NCBI RefSeq assembly: GCF_018613655.1
Contig: NZ_JAGGPW010000004.1
Span: 400,627-464,626, forward strand
Direction: 5' to 3'
DNA length: 64,000 nt
DNA from: Planococcus sp. ISL-109
GTDB lineage: Bacteria > Bacillota > Bacilli > Bacillales_A > Planococcaceae
Position numbers and translations under genes: made by a program. Under the pieces are notes generated by a model. That model was given only the letters and a program-made list of their open reading frames with translations. It searched no databases and had not been told where the DNA came from. Positions 51,359 through 60,916 of the stretch are shown in pieces (within the stretch, counting starts at the first letter, position 1; every line of letters starts with the position of its first letter).

Positions 51359-52318
51359 ATGAGCTTTTTAGATATCCTGTATTTCATCGTCCCTTCGGCG
51401 ATTTTCTATGCAGCACCGCTAATTCTTGTGGCAATCGGCGGGGTGTTTTCCGAGCGTTCGGGTGTCGTCAATATCGGCCTCGAAGGATTGATGGTCATTG
51501 GGGCATTTGTCGGGATTTTGTTCAACTTGCTTTTTGCGGATACATTCGGCGGACTGACGCCGTGGCTGGCTCTGATAGCTGCAATGGTGGCGGCGCTCTT
51601 ACTGTCGCTGCTTCATGCGGTCGCGTCGATCTCGTTCCGCGCAGACCAAGTTGTTTCGGGTGTAGCCATTAACTTATTGGCGATTGCTTTAGCACTTTAC
51701 TTGGTGAAAAGTATTTTCGATAAAGGCCAGACGGATTTCATCAGCGAACGGTTTTCCCGTTATAATGTGCCGATCCTCTCGGACATTCCGGTAATCGGCC
51801 CATTATTTTTCACTTCCGTCTATAACACCTCATTCTTTGCGATTGCGGTTGCGTTCTTGGCGTGGTTCGTCATCTACAAGACGCCATTCGGTTTGCGGTT
51901 GCGAGCAGTCGGTGAGCATCCGATGGCAGCCGATACGATGGGCATCAACGTCGCAAGAATGCGTTACGTTGCAGTTATGATCTCCGGTGCTCTTGCTGGA
52001 ATCGGCGGCGCGATTTATGCACAGACAATTACCGGTGATTTCGGGCATGCGACGATCAACGGCCAAGGATTCATGGCGCTTGCTGCGATGATCTTCGGAA
52101 AATGGCATCCACTTGGTGCAATGGGCGCGGCCTTGTTCTTCGGCTTTGCACAGTCACTCAGCATTGTCGGTTCATCAATTCCGGTGATCCAGGAAATTCC
52201 GAATGTCTTCCTTTTGATACTTCCTTATGTGCTGACGATTCTTGCACTGGCTGGCTTTATCGGCCGCGCGAATGCACCGAAAGCGAACGGAAAACCGTAT
52301 ATTAAAGGACAACGATAA
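51359..52318 (+). CDS. ABC transporter permease, NupQ-like
   Basis: A 319-residue membrane protein, second half of the channel, with about eight spans. FSERSGVVNIGLEGLMVIGAF and FRADQVVSGVAINLLA are typical of this type. ATG 51359 lies one base after the first permease stop, with AAGGAGGC upstream. With the lipoprotein and the ATPase it completes a nucleoside importer. Confidence 0.91.
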   Translation: MSFLDILYFIVPSAIFYAAPLILVAIGGVFSERSGVVNIGLEGLMVIGAFVGILFNLLFADTFGGLTPWLALIAAMVAALLLSLLHAVASISFRADQVVSGVAINLLAIALALYLVKSIFDKGQTDFISERFSRYNVPILSDIPVIGPLFFTSVYNTSFFAIAVAFLAWFVIYKTPFGLRLRAVGEHPMAADTMGINVARMRYVAVMISGALAGIGGAIYAQTITGDFGHATINGQGFMALAAMIFGKWHPLGAMGAALFFGFAQSLSIVGSSIPVIQEIPNVFLLILPYVLTILALAGFIGRANAPKANGKPYIKGQR

Positions 52319-52354
52319 TAATTACACCAGTTATTTCTGGCGGATAATGAAACT

Positions 52355-52381
52355 GATGGGGACTTTCCCCATCTTTTTTTT
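52355..52381 (+). terminator. Terminator after the importer operon
   Basis: GATGGGGA/TCCCCATC around CTT, then eight T. Confidence 0.9.
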
Positions 52382-52522
52382 ATGTATACTGGTTTCACCT
52401 CGGCCGTTCGGCAATTCCTCATGCATGAAGCTGAAATAACAGAGCTAATTTGGAGAATAACTGTTAATCGGGCAAACTGGTGGGAATCTCCTAGCTTTTT
52501 CCGTTTGTTTCCTCCAGTTTCA

Positions 52523-52552
52523 TTGCAATTAAAGGAAAAAGTCCGGTATAGT
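52523..52552 (+). promoter_or_regulatory. Promoter for ymfF-ymfH-ymfI
   Basis: TTGCAA (52523-52528), 18 bases, TATAGT (52547-52552). The 140 bases before it, after the terminator, hold nothing I recognise. Confidence 0.6.
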
Positions 52553-52584
52553 TAGTGTAAGAACGATGAGAGGGGTATCAAAAC

Positions 52585-53859
52585 ATGTTTGAAACCAAAA
52601 CAATTTCCAAAGGCGTCAACGTCCATGTCAATGAGACGACGCAGTTTAAAACGATAAATTTCTCAATCCGCTTTAAAGATCGCTTAACAGAGGAAAACGC
52701 TTCAGCCCGCGCGATTTTGGCGAATGTCTTACAACATAGCAATGAAAAGTACCCATCTCATACAGCGCTTCGCATGGTGCTTGATGATTTATACGGAACT
52801 TCCCTTTACATAGATACGACAAAGCGCGGAGATGATCATATCATCAGCTTGAATGTCGAAACCGTCAACGATCAATATTTGTCGGAAGAAGGCGTTCTGG
52901 AAAAGGTGTTGAACTTGATGTATCTCATGCTGTTCAAGCCGAATTTCGAAAACGGCTTGTTCAAAGAGAGTATTTTCAAGCGTGAGCAAGAATCGATCAT
53001 TCAGCGCATCGAGTCGGTGTTTGACGACAAAACCCGCTATGCACAACAGCGCTTGATGGACATGGCGCTTCCGGGGCACCCGGCATCAATTTCTTCCAAC
53101 GGCTCTATTGAGAAAGTAAAAGCCGTGACGAGCGAGGCTCTTGTATCGGCTTACCGGAATATGCTGGATAACAATGAAGTGGATATTTATGTAGTTGGAG
53201 ACGTTTCACCGGACCACATCACCTCGCACATCCGCGATTATTTCCACTTTGCTGACCGGCAGCAGTTGCCTAAAAAACAACAAAGCCAATTGCATACCCC
53301 AAGCAAATCACGTGTGCTCGAATTCGAAGACATGAAACAAGGCAAATTGCATATGCTGTTTTTCACACCGGTGACTTTCCGCGACGAGGAATTTCCTGTC
53401 ATGCAATTAATGAACGGTATTTTTGGCGGTTATGCGCACTCCAAGCTGTTCGCTAATATACGAGAAAAAGAAAGCATGGCCTATTACGTTTCAAGCTCAT
53501 ACGCTTCGCAATTCGGCCTGATGTTCGTCCTGGCCGGCATTGACAGCAAGCTTGAAAAAAAGGCGGTTTCTTTGATCCTCGAGCAATTGGAGGAAATGAA
53601 GCAAGGCCATATTACTGATGTCGAACTGGATCAAACAAAAGCGCTGCTGACCAACCAATTAAAAGAAGCGCTCGACTCTGCCAGAGGGCAAATTGATATT
53701 TACGATCAATACAAAGAGCTATCCGAAACGTTTGAACCTGCATTTCTGATTGAAAGATGGGAAAAAGTGACAAAAGAAATAATTGCACAAGAAGCCCGAA
53801 AAGTCAGCTTGCAAATGACTTACTTCTTGTCTGGCAAGGAGGATGAAACGGATGAATAA
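52585..53859 (+). CDS. ymfF: M16-like peptidase without zinc site (YmfF)
   Basis: A 424-residue M16 fold protein lacking the HxxEH motif in the place where it should be (near residue 50 the wording is NVLQHSNEKYPS). It most likely is the non-catalytic half of a pair with YmfH next to it, as in two-part M16B peptidases. The substrate is not known; the neighbour YmfI belongs to the B. subtilis EF-P modification path. The end overlaps ymfH by eight bases. Confidence 0.88.
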   Translation: MFETKTISKGVNVHVNETTQFKTINFSIRFKDRLTEENASARAILANVLQHSNEKYPSHTALRMVLDDLYGTSLYIDTTKRGDDHIISLNVETVNDQYLSEEGVLEKVLNLMYLMLFKPNFENGLFKESIFKREQESIIQRIESVFDDKTRYAQQRLMDMALPGHPASISSNGSIEKVKAVTSEALVSAYRNMLDNNEVDIYVVGDVSPDHITSHIRDYFHFADRQQLPKKQQSQLHTPSKSRVLEFEDMKQGKLHMLFFTPVTFRDEEFPVMQLMNGIFGGYAHSKLFANIREKESMAYYVSSSYASQFGLMFVLAGIDSKLEKKAVSLILEQLEEMKQGHITDVELDQTKALLTNQLKEALDSARGQIDIYDQYKELSETFEPAFLIERWEKVTKEIIAQEARKVSLQMTYFLSGKEDETDE

Positions 53860-55153
53860 AGTGGATTTTAATCAATTGGAAGAAACGCTCTATCATGAAC
53901 AATTGCCGAACGGCTTGACTGTCTATATTTTGCCGAAGCGGGATTTTTCAAAAACTTATGCGACCTTTACGACCAAATACGGATCTATCGATAACCATTT
54001 TGTCCCACTCGGCGAAAAGGAAGCCATTCAAGTACCGGATGGCATAGCGCATTTTCTGGAGCATAAAATGTTCGAAAAAGAAAAAGGCGACATCTTTCAG
54101 GAATTCAGCAAAAATGGCGCTTCCGCCAATGCCTTCACATCGTTTACGAGAACCGCGTATTTGTTCTCGGCAACTGGGCGGATCCAAGAAAATGTGACGA
54201 CTTTACTGGATTTTGTGCAAAGCCCATATTTTACAGAACAAACGGTCGAAAAAGAAAAAGGCATCATTGCGCAGGAAATTACGATGTACGACGACCAGGC
54301 CGACTGGCGCTTGTATTTCGGCATCATCGAAAACTTGTATAAAAACCATCCGGTGAAAATCGATATCGCCGGCACGGTCGCATCTATCCAGGACATTACG
54401 GCAGAGCATTTGTATACGTGCTACCATACGTTCTATCATCCTTCGAACATGGCTTTGTTCATCGTCGGAAACGTAGAACCCGATAGCATGATGCAGCTTG
54501 TTAAAGACAACCAAGCCGCTAAAACCTTTGATGCACCGGCGCCGATCGAACGCATATTCCCGCAAGAGCCGAAAGAAGCTGCGGTCAAAGAGCGGATTTT
54601 GGAGATGGGCGTACAAAAGCCGAAGCTTTTCGTCGGTGTTAAACCGGAGCGGCTTGATCTGCACGGGCCGGAAATGCTCAAGCATGAACTGTCGGCACAG
54701 CTCGCGTATGAATTATTATTCGGGAGAACATCGGATTTTTATCACGAAGCCTACGAAAACGGCTGGATCGATGAATCGTATTCATTCGACTACTCCTTGG
54801 AAAGCGGATTCGGTTACGCATTGATCGGGTCGGACACGAATGAACCGGAAAAACTGTCAGAGGAAATCAAGAAAGCCATACACCAGGCAGTGGAAAAATG
54901 GCCGTTCGGTCAAGAAGATCTGGACCGTGTGCGCCGCAAGAAGATCGGCTTTTTCATGCGCGCACTCAACTCCCCGGAATACATCGCCAATCAATTTACG
55001 CAATATGCGTTCAACGGCATGAATTTGTTCGATGTTGTTCCAGTGCTTGAGGAAATTGAAGTGGTCGATTTGCAGAACGCTTTCGCAAGCGTCAGCGCAG
55101 AAAGCCAGCAATCGGTCTTTACCATCAAGCCGCCGGAGAACGGGCAGGCGTGA
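53852..55153 (+). CDS. ymfH: M16 zinc peptidase (YmfH), catalytic partner of YmfF
   Basis: A 433-residue M16 peptidase with HFLEH at 67-71 and the third ligand in IIAQEITMYDD (likely Glu142). ATG 53852 is chosen because AAGGAGG (53836-53842) lies nine bases from it; ATG 53843 abuts that site. It overlaps ymfF at the start, and its TGA overlaps the GTG of ymfI at the end, so all three are coupled. Confidence 0.9.
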   Translation: MNKVDFNQLEETLYHEQLPNGLTVYILPKRDFSKTYATFTTKYGSIDNHFVPLGEKEAIQVPDGIAHFLEHKMFEKEKGDIFQEFSKNGASANAFTSFTRTAYLFSATGRIQENVTTLLDFVQSPYFTEQTVEKEKGIIAQEITMYDDQADWRLYFGIIENLYKNHPVKIDIAGTVASIQDITAEHLYTCYHTFYHPSNMALFIVGNVEPDSMMQLVKDNQAAKTFDAPAPIERIFPQEPKEAAVKERILEMGVQKPKLFVGVKPERLDLHGPEMLKHELSAQLAYELLFGRTSDFYHEAYENGWIDESYSFDYSLESGFGYALIGSDTNEPEKLSEEIKKAIHQAVEKWPFGQEDLDRVRRKKIGFFMRALNSPEYIANQFTQYAFNGMNLFDVVPVLEEIEVVDLQNAFASVSAESQQSVFTIKPPENGQA

Positions 55154-55869
55154 AACGATTTGCGCTCATTCTAGGGGCTTCGGGCGACATCGGCGGTGCC
55201 ATCGCAAAACAACTAGCCGATGACGGCTGGTCCCTTTATCTTCATTACCATACAAGACCTGTTGAAGTATTTGCAGGTGAGCTTCGCGAACAATATGCCG
55301 GACAGGAATTCATCCCTGTCCAAGCGGATTTCACGAAAGATGACGGAGCGCAGCAGGTGGCACGTCATGTCTTCGACAGCTCGTGCATCGTGTGTGCAAG
55401 CGGCCATGCATTATCAGGCTTGCTGCAAGACACAACCCATGAAGACCAGGATGCCCTTTGGCGGGTTCATGTGAAAAACCCGGTCGAAACGGTGCGGCTG
55501 CTATCGCCTTATTTTAGAAGGCATACGAAATCCTATGTCGTGTTTATCGCGTCAATCTGGGGCGAAACCGGTGCTTCGATGGAAACGGCGTATTCAGCCG
55601 TAAAAGGAGCCCAGCTCGCTTTTACAAAAGCATATGCGAAAGAAATGGCTCCGTCCGGAACGCGCGTCAATGCGATTTCGCCTGGGCTGATCCGCACGAA
55701 AATGAATGCCGGATTATCCGTGGATGAGTGGGGTAAATTGGAAGAAGAAATTCCGCTCGGTGCCGGATCGCCGGAAGACATCGCCCATGCGGTGTCATTT
55801 CTGGTAGGCGGCAAAGCCGATTACATCACAGGACAGACCATTCGCGTAAACGGCGGCTGGCTCATCTAG
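55150..55869 (+). CDS. ymfI: Short-chain dehydrogenase YmfI (EF-P modification)
   Basis: A 239-residue SDR: NAD(P) loop GASGDIGG (9-16), catalytic Ser135, Tyr148 and Lys152 (AYSAVKGA), and the late ISPGLIRTKM. In B. subtilis YmfI is needed for the 5-aminopentanol group on elongation factor P; that role is transferred here by place and likeness. Start GTG 55150 overlaps the ymfH stop. ymfJ, next in B. subtilis, is missing. Confidence 0.88.
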   Translation: MKRFALILGASGDIGGAIAKQLADDGWSLYLHYHTRPVEVFAGELREQYAGQEFIPVQADFTKDDGAQQVARHVFDSSCIVCASGHALSGLLQDTTHEDQDALWRVHVKNPVETVRLLSPYFRRHTKSYVVFIASIWGETGASMETAYSAVKGAQLAFTKAYAKEMAPSGTRVNAISPGLIRTKMNAGLSVDEWGKLEEEIPLGAGSPEDIAHAVSFLVGGKADYITGQTIRVNGGWLI

Positions 55870-55880
55870 CGAACTGCGTC

Positions 55881-55909
55881 TTTTCATGAACAGCCATGTA
55901 GGCTATTAT
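55881..55909 (+). promoter_or_regulatory. Possible promoter for ymfK
   Basis: TTTTCA (55881-55886), 17 bases, TATTAT (55904-55909). Confidence 0.45.
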
Positions 55910-55954
55910 AAAGACAAAGCACCAGGATTTCCGTAGGAGAAGGGAGAGTGGAGC

Positions 55955-56755
55955 ATGAAAGAGTGGTATTTTGAATACGAAATTCAAGTGAACCGTCCGG
56001 GCTTGCTCGGGGATATCGCATCACTGCTGGGCATGCTGCGTGTCAATATCGTCACCATTAATGGGGTCGATCAAGGGCGCCGCGGCATGCTATTGCGTGC
56101 AGAGCATGACGTTCAAATCGAACGTTTTGAACAAATCCTGTCGACCATCGAGACGATTGCTGTGACAAAATTCCGTGAACCGAAACTGCGGGATATACTC
56201 GCGGTACGCCATGGCCGCTATATCCAGCGTGATGCCGATGACCGCAAGACATTCCGCTTTGTGCGGGATGAATTGGGTCTGCTCGTTGACTTCATGGCGG
56301 AAATCTTCAAGCAGGAAGGCCATAAATTGGTCGGAATACGTGGCATGCCGCGTGTCGGCAAAACCGAGTCGGTCGTCGCTGCAAGCGTCAGCGCCAACAA
56401 GAAATGGATTTTCCTTTCATCGACGATGATCAAACAAACCGTCCGCAACCAATTGATGGGTGATGAGCACAATGATAATAATATCTTCATTTTGGACGGC
56501 ATCGTTACGAGGCGTTCTGCGGATGAGCGGCATCTTCAGCTTGTCCGGGAAATGATGCGCATGCCGACAATTAAAGTGGTGGAACATCCAGATAAGTTTG
56601 TGGAGCATTCCGAATACAGCATCGATGATTTTGACTACATCATTGAACTCCGCCATCATCCAGAAGAGAAAATCACATACGAAGTATTAGAGAGAAACAC
56701 GTTTATGAACAATAAAGACCAAATGGACATGTTCGGCGACGGGTTCAATTTTTAA
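55955..56755 (+). CDS. ymfK: YmfK/DUF3388 protein, ACT-like domain plus P-loop
   Basis: A 266-residue protein of unknown function. The first 75 residues look like an ACT domain (YEIQVNRPGLLGDIASLLGML). A P-loop GMPRVGKT at 130-137 is followed by FIFLSS-type strands, so an ATP-binding fold sensing a small ligand is plausible. It is kept between ymfI and rodZ in Bacilli. The ribosome site is AGAAGGGAGAG. Confidence 0.82.
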   Translation: MKEWYFEYEIQVNRPGLLGDIASLLGMLRVNIVTINGVDQGRRGMLLRAEHDVQIERFEQILSTIETIAVTKFREPKLRDILAVRHGRYIQRDADDRKTFRFVRDELGLLVDFMAEIFKQEGHKLVGIRGMPRVGKTESVVAASVSANKKWIFLSSTMIKQTVRNQLMGDEHNDNNIFILDGIVTRRSADERHLQLVREMMRMPTIKVVEHPDKFVEHSEYSIDDFDYIIELRHHPEEKITYEVLERNTFMNNKDQMDMFGDGFNF

Positions 56756-56772
56756 GCAGGCAGGTGATGATG

Positions 56773-57645
56773 ATGGGACAATTGGGTGCCAAGCTGAAAC
56801 GAGCAAGGCTTGACCAAGGCTTTAGCTTAGAGGAACTTCAACAACGCACGAAAATCCAGAAGCATTATCTTGAAGGCATTGAAGCAGGGAATTATTCAGC
56901 AATCCCCGGCGCTTTTTACGTGCGCGCCTTTATTAAGCGCTATGCACAAGCGGTAGGCCTCAACGGAGATGCACTGCTTGCAGAGCATGAAAGTGAGTTG
57001 CCGGAAGAACAAGCTACTGCGCCGCCGGCCGACCATTTTGCTAGGCGTTCAGAGCCGAAAAAACGCAGCTCAGGCCCGATGCCTGAAGCGATGCCGAAAA
57101 TACTAGTAGCTCTTTTCATTGTCTTTATCCTTTTGGTCATATGGTATTTCTATTTGCTCAGCACATCAGGAAACGGTGTTGAGCCGGCAGATGAAGGCGG
57201 CGGCGGGGTCGAGTACGAAGCTCCTGCTGAACAGGAACGGGAAGAGCAGCCGGATTCAGCTCCTGAAGATGCTCCTGAAGAAGAGCAGGCTGCTGAACCG
57301 GAAGAAGCACCGAAAGAAGCATCAGCCGAACTGGCATTGGAAGGCGTATCGGGTGAAACGACGACATATCTTTTTACAGGGCCAACGGACAAGCAACTGG
57401 ACTTTACGGCAACCGGTGATTCCTGGGTTAGCGTCATAAGTGATGATGGTGCCGAATTGCTGAGCTTGGCCCGTGTTTTCGGGGCAGGTGAAACGGAAAC
57501 CTTGGATGTATCGGATGAAACGAGTGTTTTTATGCGCATTGGAGATTACGCCATGTTAACAATTGAATTGAACGGTGAACAAGTACCGTATGAACAGGAA
57601 CGAAAACCGCAAAACATCATCATCCGCTTTGATGATGCCGAATAG
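56773..57645 (+). CDS. rodZ: RodZ-like cytoskeleton protein (YmfM)
   Basis: A 290-residue single-span protein. N-terminal helix-turn-helix (about 1-70, GAKLKRARLDQGFSLEELQQ) that binds MreB in other bacteria, one span at 110-130, then a Glu/Pro/Ala-rich linker (140-188) and a C-terminal DUF4115 beta domain outside. It supports rod shape and wall growth. Of one GTG and three ATG codons in a row I take the last, 56773, which has AGGTGA at a workable distance. Confidence 0.9.
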   Translation: MGQLGAKLKRARLDQGFSLEELQQRTKIQKHYLEGIEAGNYSAIPGAFYVRAFIKRYAQAVGLNGDALLAEHESELPEEQATAPPADHFARRSEPKKRSSGPMPEAMPKILVALFIVFILLVIWYFYLLSTSGNGVEPADEGGGGVEYEAPAEQEREEQPDSAPEDAPEEEQAAEPEEAPKEASAELALEGVSGETTTYLFTGPTDKQLDFTATGDSWVSVISDDGAELLSLARVFGAGETETLDVSDETSVFMRIGDYAMLTIELNGEQVPYEQERKPQNIIIRFDDAE

Positions 57646-57668
57646 CCATCGTTCGATGGCTATTTTTT
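57643..57668 (+). terminator. Terminator after rodZ, including its stop codon
   Basis: TAGCCATC/GATGGCTA (57643-57650/57655-57662), then six T; the first stem bases are the TAG stop. Confidence 0.85.
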
Positions 57669-57694
57669 CTGTAACGATTGAAAGGAGAAAATAA

Positions 57695-58273
57695 ATGAAT
57701 ATTCCAAACCAAATCACCATTTCCCGAATTTTGCTTATCCCGATTTTCATGGCATTCATGCTCATTGATTTCGGCTGGGGAGATATCACTCTTTTAGGGG
57801 CAAGCATGCCTATTGCCCATTTGGTCGGGGCCCTGATCTTCCTGTTTGCTTCTGCAACCGACTGGGTGGACGGTTATTACGCGCGCAAATACAATTTGGT
57901 GACAACTTTCGGCAAATTTTTAGATCCGCTCGCCGATAAATTGCTCGTCTCGGCCGCTTTGATCATCCTCGTGGAGCTTGGGTTTGCTCCGGCGTGGGTT
58001 GTTATTTTAATCATCAGCCGCGAATTCGCAGTGACGGGGCTGCGACTTGTACTCGCTGGTGAAGGGGAAGTCGTGGCTGCTGGAAACCTTGGAAAGATCA
58101 AGACCGTTACGCAAATCTTTGCGATTGCCGCTTTATTGCTTTATAATATTGGTTTTGTCTTAGTGGGCATTCCGTTCGGAGAAATAATGCTTTATATCGC
58201 GTTGATCTTTACGGTTTGGTCTGGGTGGGATTATTTCTATGTTAATCGCAAAGGGCTTATGGCGTCTAAATAA
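57695..58273 (+). CDS. pgsA: Phosphatidylglycerophosphate synthase
   Basis: A 192-residue membrane enzyme that joins CDP-diacylglycerol and glycerol-3-phosphate. The CDP-alcohol transferase motif is complete: Asp56, Asp59-Gly60, Ala63-Arg64, Gly73, Asp77, Asp81. It uses the CDP-diacylglycerol made by CdsA. The ribosome site is AAAGGAGAA. cinA begins 21 bases after the stop. Confidence 0.95.
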   Translation: MNIPNQITISRILLIPIFMAFMLIDFGWGDITLLGASMPIAHLVGALIFLFASATDWVDGYYARKYNLVTTFGKFLDPLADKLLVSAALIILVELGFAPAWVVILIISREFAVTGLRLVLAGEGEVVAAGNLGKIKTVTQIFAIAALLLYNIGFVLVGIPFGEIMLYIALIFTVWSGWDYFYVNRKGLMASK

Positions 58274-58294
58274 GGTTTGACTGGAGGAAGATGG

Positions 58295-59548
58295 ATGAAT
58301 GCTGAAATCATTGCAGTCGGCTCAGAGCTATTGCTCGGCCAAATCACCAATACCAATGCCCGCTTTATTTCGGGGAATTTAGCTGAAATCGGCATTAATG
58401 TTTATTACCATACCGTCGTCGGCGACAATGCGGACAGATTAAAAGAAACGATTGCCATTGCGGAGTCGCGTGCAGACTTGATCATCTTCACGGGCGGTCT
58501 CGGGCCGACGAAAGACGATCTGACAAAAGAAACGATTGCGAAACATCTTGGGACGACCCTTGCGATGGACGAGGAAGCCATGGTGTCCATCGCGGCATTT
58601 TTCGAACGCGCAGGACGCCCGATGACCGAAAACAACAAAAAGCAGGCGCTCGTACTCTCAGGGAGCGAGGTGCTCTTCAACGACAACGGCATGGCACCGG
58701 GAATGATGTATAAAAACGGCAAATATGTATATATGCTATTGCCAGGTCCGCCGCATGAAATGGAGCCGATGTTCCAATTCGAAGCCAAGCCGAAACTGAT
58801 TCGCCTGCTAAACAAGGAAGATGTCATCCTGTCGCACGTGCTGCGGTTTTATGGCATTGGGGAAGCGGAGTTGGAAGATCGCCTGCAGGACATTTTGGAT
58901 AAACAGACCAATCCGACGATTGCACCGCTTGCGTCAGCCGGGGAAGTGACATTGCGCATTACTGCCAAGACAGACAGTGCAGATGAAGCGTGGAAATTGA
59001 TCAATTCAGCAAAAGAAGAGATCTTGGAGCGTGTCGGCCAATATTTATATGGCTATGATGATGATTCCCTCGCCTCGAAGGCCATCGACTTATTAAAAGA
59101 ACAGGGCAAAACCGTTTCAGCAGCCGAAAGCTTAACGGCGGGTTTGTTCCAGTCCGAGCTCGCTTCAGTTCCTGGAGCCAGTGCGGTCCTAAGCGGCGGT
59201 GTTGTTACTTATAATGAACAAATGAAAATCCAGCAGCTCGGCATCATGCCAGACTTTTTCGGACAGCATTCCGTCGTCAGCGAAGAAACAGCTGCTGCGA
59301 TGGCGACCGCGGTGCGCGATAAATTCAACACCGATATCAGCATCGCCCTTACCGGAGCAGCTGGTCCGGATGCTCACGGAGAACAGCCAGCCGGTACGGT
59401 TTGGATCGGTATTGCCAGTGATCAAGGGACGAAAACCTATCACCTTCAGCTGTCGGGGATGCGCAACACGAACCGCATTCGGGCAGTGAAATTGGCGCTT
59501 TATTACTTAATACGAACACTGATGGAAGAAGACGCACGCAAAATTTAA
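58295..59548 (+). CDS. cinA: CinA, competence/damage-inducible protein
   Basis: A 417-residue protein with an N-terminal MoCF-like domain (AVGSELLLGQ near the start) and a C-terminal CinA amidase domain (AESLTAGLFQSELASV). The family has NMN deamidase and ADP-ribose pyrophosphatase activity in other species. ATG 58295 has GGAGGA 6 bases upstream. It precedes recA, as in most Firmicutes where cinA and recA are induced in competence. Confidence 0.93.
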   Translation: MNAEIIAVGSELLLGQITNTNARFISGNLAEIGINVYYHTVVGDNADRLKETIAIAESRADLIIFTGGLGPTKDDLTKETIAKHLGTTLAMDEEAMVSIAAFFERAGRPMTENNKKQALVLSGSEVLFNDNGMAPGMMYKNGKYVYMLLPGPPHEMEPMFQFEAKPKLIRLLNKEDVILSHVLRFYGIGEAELEDRLQDILDKQTNPTIAPLASAGEVTLRITAKTDSADEAWKLINSAKEEILERVGQYLYGYDDDSLASKAIDLLKEQGKTVSAAESLTAGLFQSELASVPGASAVLSGGVVTYNEQMKIQQLGIMPDFFGQHSVVSEETAAAMATAVRDKFNTDISIALTGAAGPDAHGEQPAGTVWIGIASDQGTKTYHLQLSGMRNTNRIRAVKLALYYLIRTLMEEDARKI

Positions 59549-59563
59549 TTTTGCGTGTTTTTT
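59535..59563 (+). terminator. Terminator over the cinA stop
   Basis: CACGCAAAAT/ATTTTGCGTG (59535-59544/59548-59557) with six T; it begins inside the last codons of cinA. Confidence 0.8.
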
Positions 59564-59621
59564 CACGTCCATTTCTGGGGAATGAAAGGATAGCGGGGGA
59601 TCAAATTCGATATTCTTTTAT

Positions 59622-59650
59622 GCGAACACGAATGAACGTTCGCTTTTTTC
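59622..59650 (+). promoter_or_regulatory. LexA/SOS box within a hairpin upstream of recA
   Basis: CGAATGAACGTTCG (59629-59642) fits the Gram-positive SOS box CGAACRNRYGTTYG with one mismatch. The wider GCGAAC/GTTCGC (59622-59627/59638-59643) with six T could also fold as a terminator. Confidence 0.65.
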
Positions 59651-59679
59651 TTGTAAATTTCTCAATAAACTAGTATACT
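59651..59679 (+). promoter_or_regulatory. recA promoter
   Basis: TTGTAA (59651-59656), 17 bases, TATACT (59674-59679), nine bases after the SOS box. Confidence 0.75.
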
Positions 59680-59725
59680 GAAATCAGTTAGAAAAATTGT
59701 TTTGTATATAAGAGGAGGATTTCTT

Positions 59726-60793
59726 TTGAGCGATCGTAAAGCAGCGCTGGATATGGCGCTAAAACAAATAGAAAAGCAATTCGGTAAAGGATCTGTCATG
59801 AAATTGGGGGAAAGCACAACCCATAATGTCTCAACGGCTTCAAGTGGGTCACTGGCCCTTGATATCGCACTCGGCATAGGCGGTTATCCGCGCGGCCGTG
59901 TTATCGAGATCTACGGCCCGGAAAGTTCGGGTAAAACGACAGTTGCACTTCACGCGATTGCTGAAGTTCAAGCATCCGGGGGGACGGCCGCATTTATCGA
60001 TGCAGAGCATGCACTTGACCCGGTTTACGCAAAGGCGCTGGGCGTTAACCTTGATGAATTGCTGCTGTCACAGCCGGATACCGGCGAGCAGGCACTTGAA
60101 ATTGCAGAAGCACTTGTGCGAAGCGGAGCAGTCGATATTGTCGTCATCGACTCTGTCGCGGCACTTGTGCCGAAAGCGGAAATCGAAGGGGAAATGGGTG
60201 ACTCGCATGTCGGTCTCCAAGCCCGCCTCATGTCACAGGCTCTCCGGAAACTTTCGGGTGCCATTAACAAATCAAATACCATTGCTGTATTTATCAACCA
60301 GATCCGAGAAAAAGTCGGCGTCATGTTCGGTAACCCGGAAGTGACACCTGGTGGACGCGCATTGAAATTCTACTCATCTGTCCGTTTGGAAGTCCGTCGT
60401 GCAGAAGCTTTGAAATCCGGAAACGATATTATCGGGAACCGGACAAAAATTAAAGTCGTCAAAAACAAAGTCGCGCCGCCGTTCCGTACAGCGGAAGTAG
60501 ACATCATGTACGGCCAAGGTATTTCACGCGAAGGCGAGATCGTCGACCTTGCGGCTGACCTTGATATTATCCAAAAAGCCGGTTCGTGGTATTCCTACAA
60601 CAATGAACGTGTCGGACAAGGCCGTGAGAACGCGAAGCAATTCATGCGTGAACACGAAGACATCCGCAATGAGATTGCCGGCAAAATCCGTGAACATTAT
60701 GGCATGACCGCAGCCTCTTATTCCGTTGCCGGTGCAAAAAAAGACAAGAAAGAAGCGGCTGAATTCGATGTGCTGATTGATGAAAAAGAGTAA
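59726..60793 (+). CDS. recA: Recombinase RecA
   Basis: A 355-residue RecA: Walker A GPESSGKT (64-71), the L1 and L2 loops ([37 protein letters not shown]), and an acidic C-terminus. It coats single-stranded DNA, drives homologous pairing, and triggers LexA self-cleavage. Start is TTG 59726 with AGGAGG 7 bases before; upstream open codons are leader. The SOS box upstream suggests LexA control. Confidence 0.97.
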   Translation: MSDRKAALDMALKQIEKQFGKGSVMKLGESTTHNVSTASSGSLALDIALGIGGYPRGRVIEIYGPESSGKTTVALHAIAEVQASGGTAAFIDAEHALDPVYAKALGVNLDELLLSQPDTGEQALEIAEALVRSGAVDIVVIDSVAALVPKAEIEGEMGDSHVGLQARLMSQALRKLSGAINKSNTIAVFINQIREKVGVMFGNPEVTPGGRALKFYSSVRLEVRRAEALKSGNDIIGNRTKIKVVKNKVAPPFRTAEVDIMYGQGISREGEIVDLAADLDIIQKAGSWYSYNNERVGQGRENAKQFMREHEDIRNEIAGKIREHYGMTAASYSVAGAKKDKKEAAEFDVLIDEKE

Positions 60794-60823
60794 GGTTCAG
60801 TCTTAGCTTGATAGAATAATGCC

Positions 60824-60859
60824 AAAAAGACTGCGAAGCTATTGCTTCGCAGTCTTTTT
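60824..60859 (+). terminator. Terminator after recA
   Basis: AAAGACTGCGAAGC/GCTTCGCAGTCTTT around TATT; A and T runs on both sides. Confidence 0.92.
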
Positions 60860-60887
60860 ATAGACAGGGAGCCCCGGCTTGGCAGGG

Positions 60888-60916
60888 TTGACACAACATA
60901 GGTCCATCTATACAAT
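60888..60916 (+). promoter_or_regulatory. Near-consensus SigA promoter for rny
   Basis: TTGACA (60888-60893), 17 bases, TACAAT (60911-60916); about 100 bases of leader follow. Confidence 0.85.
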
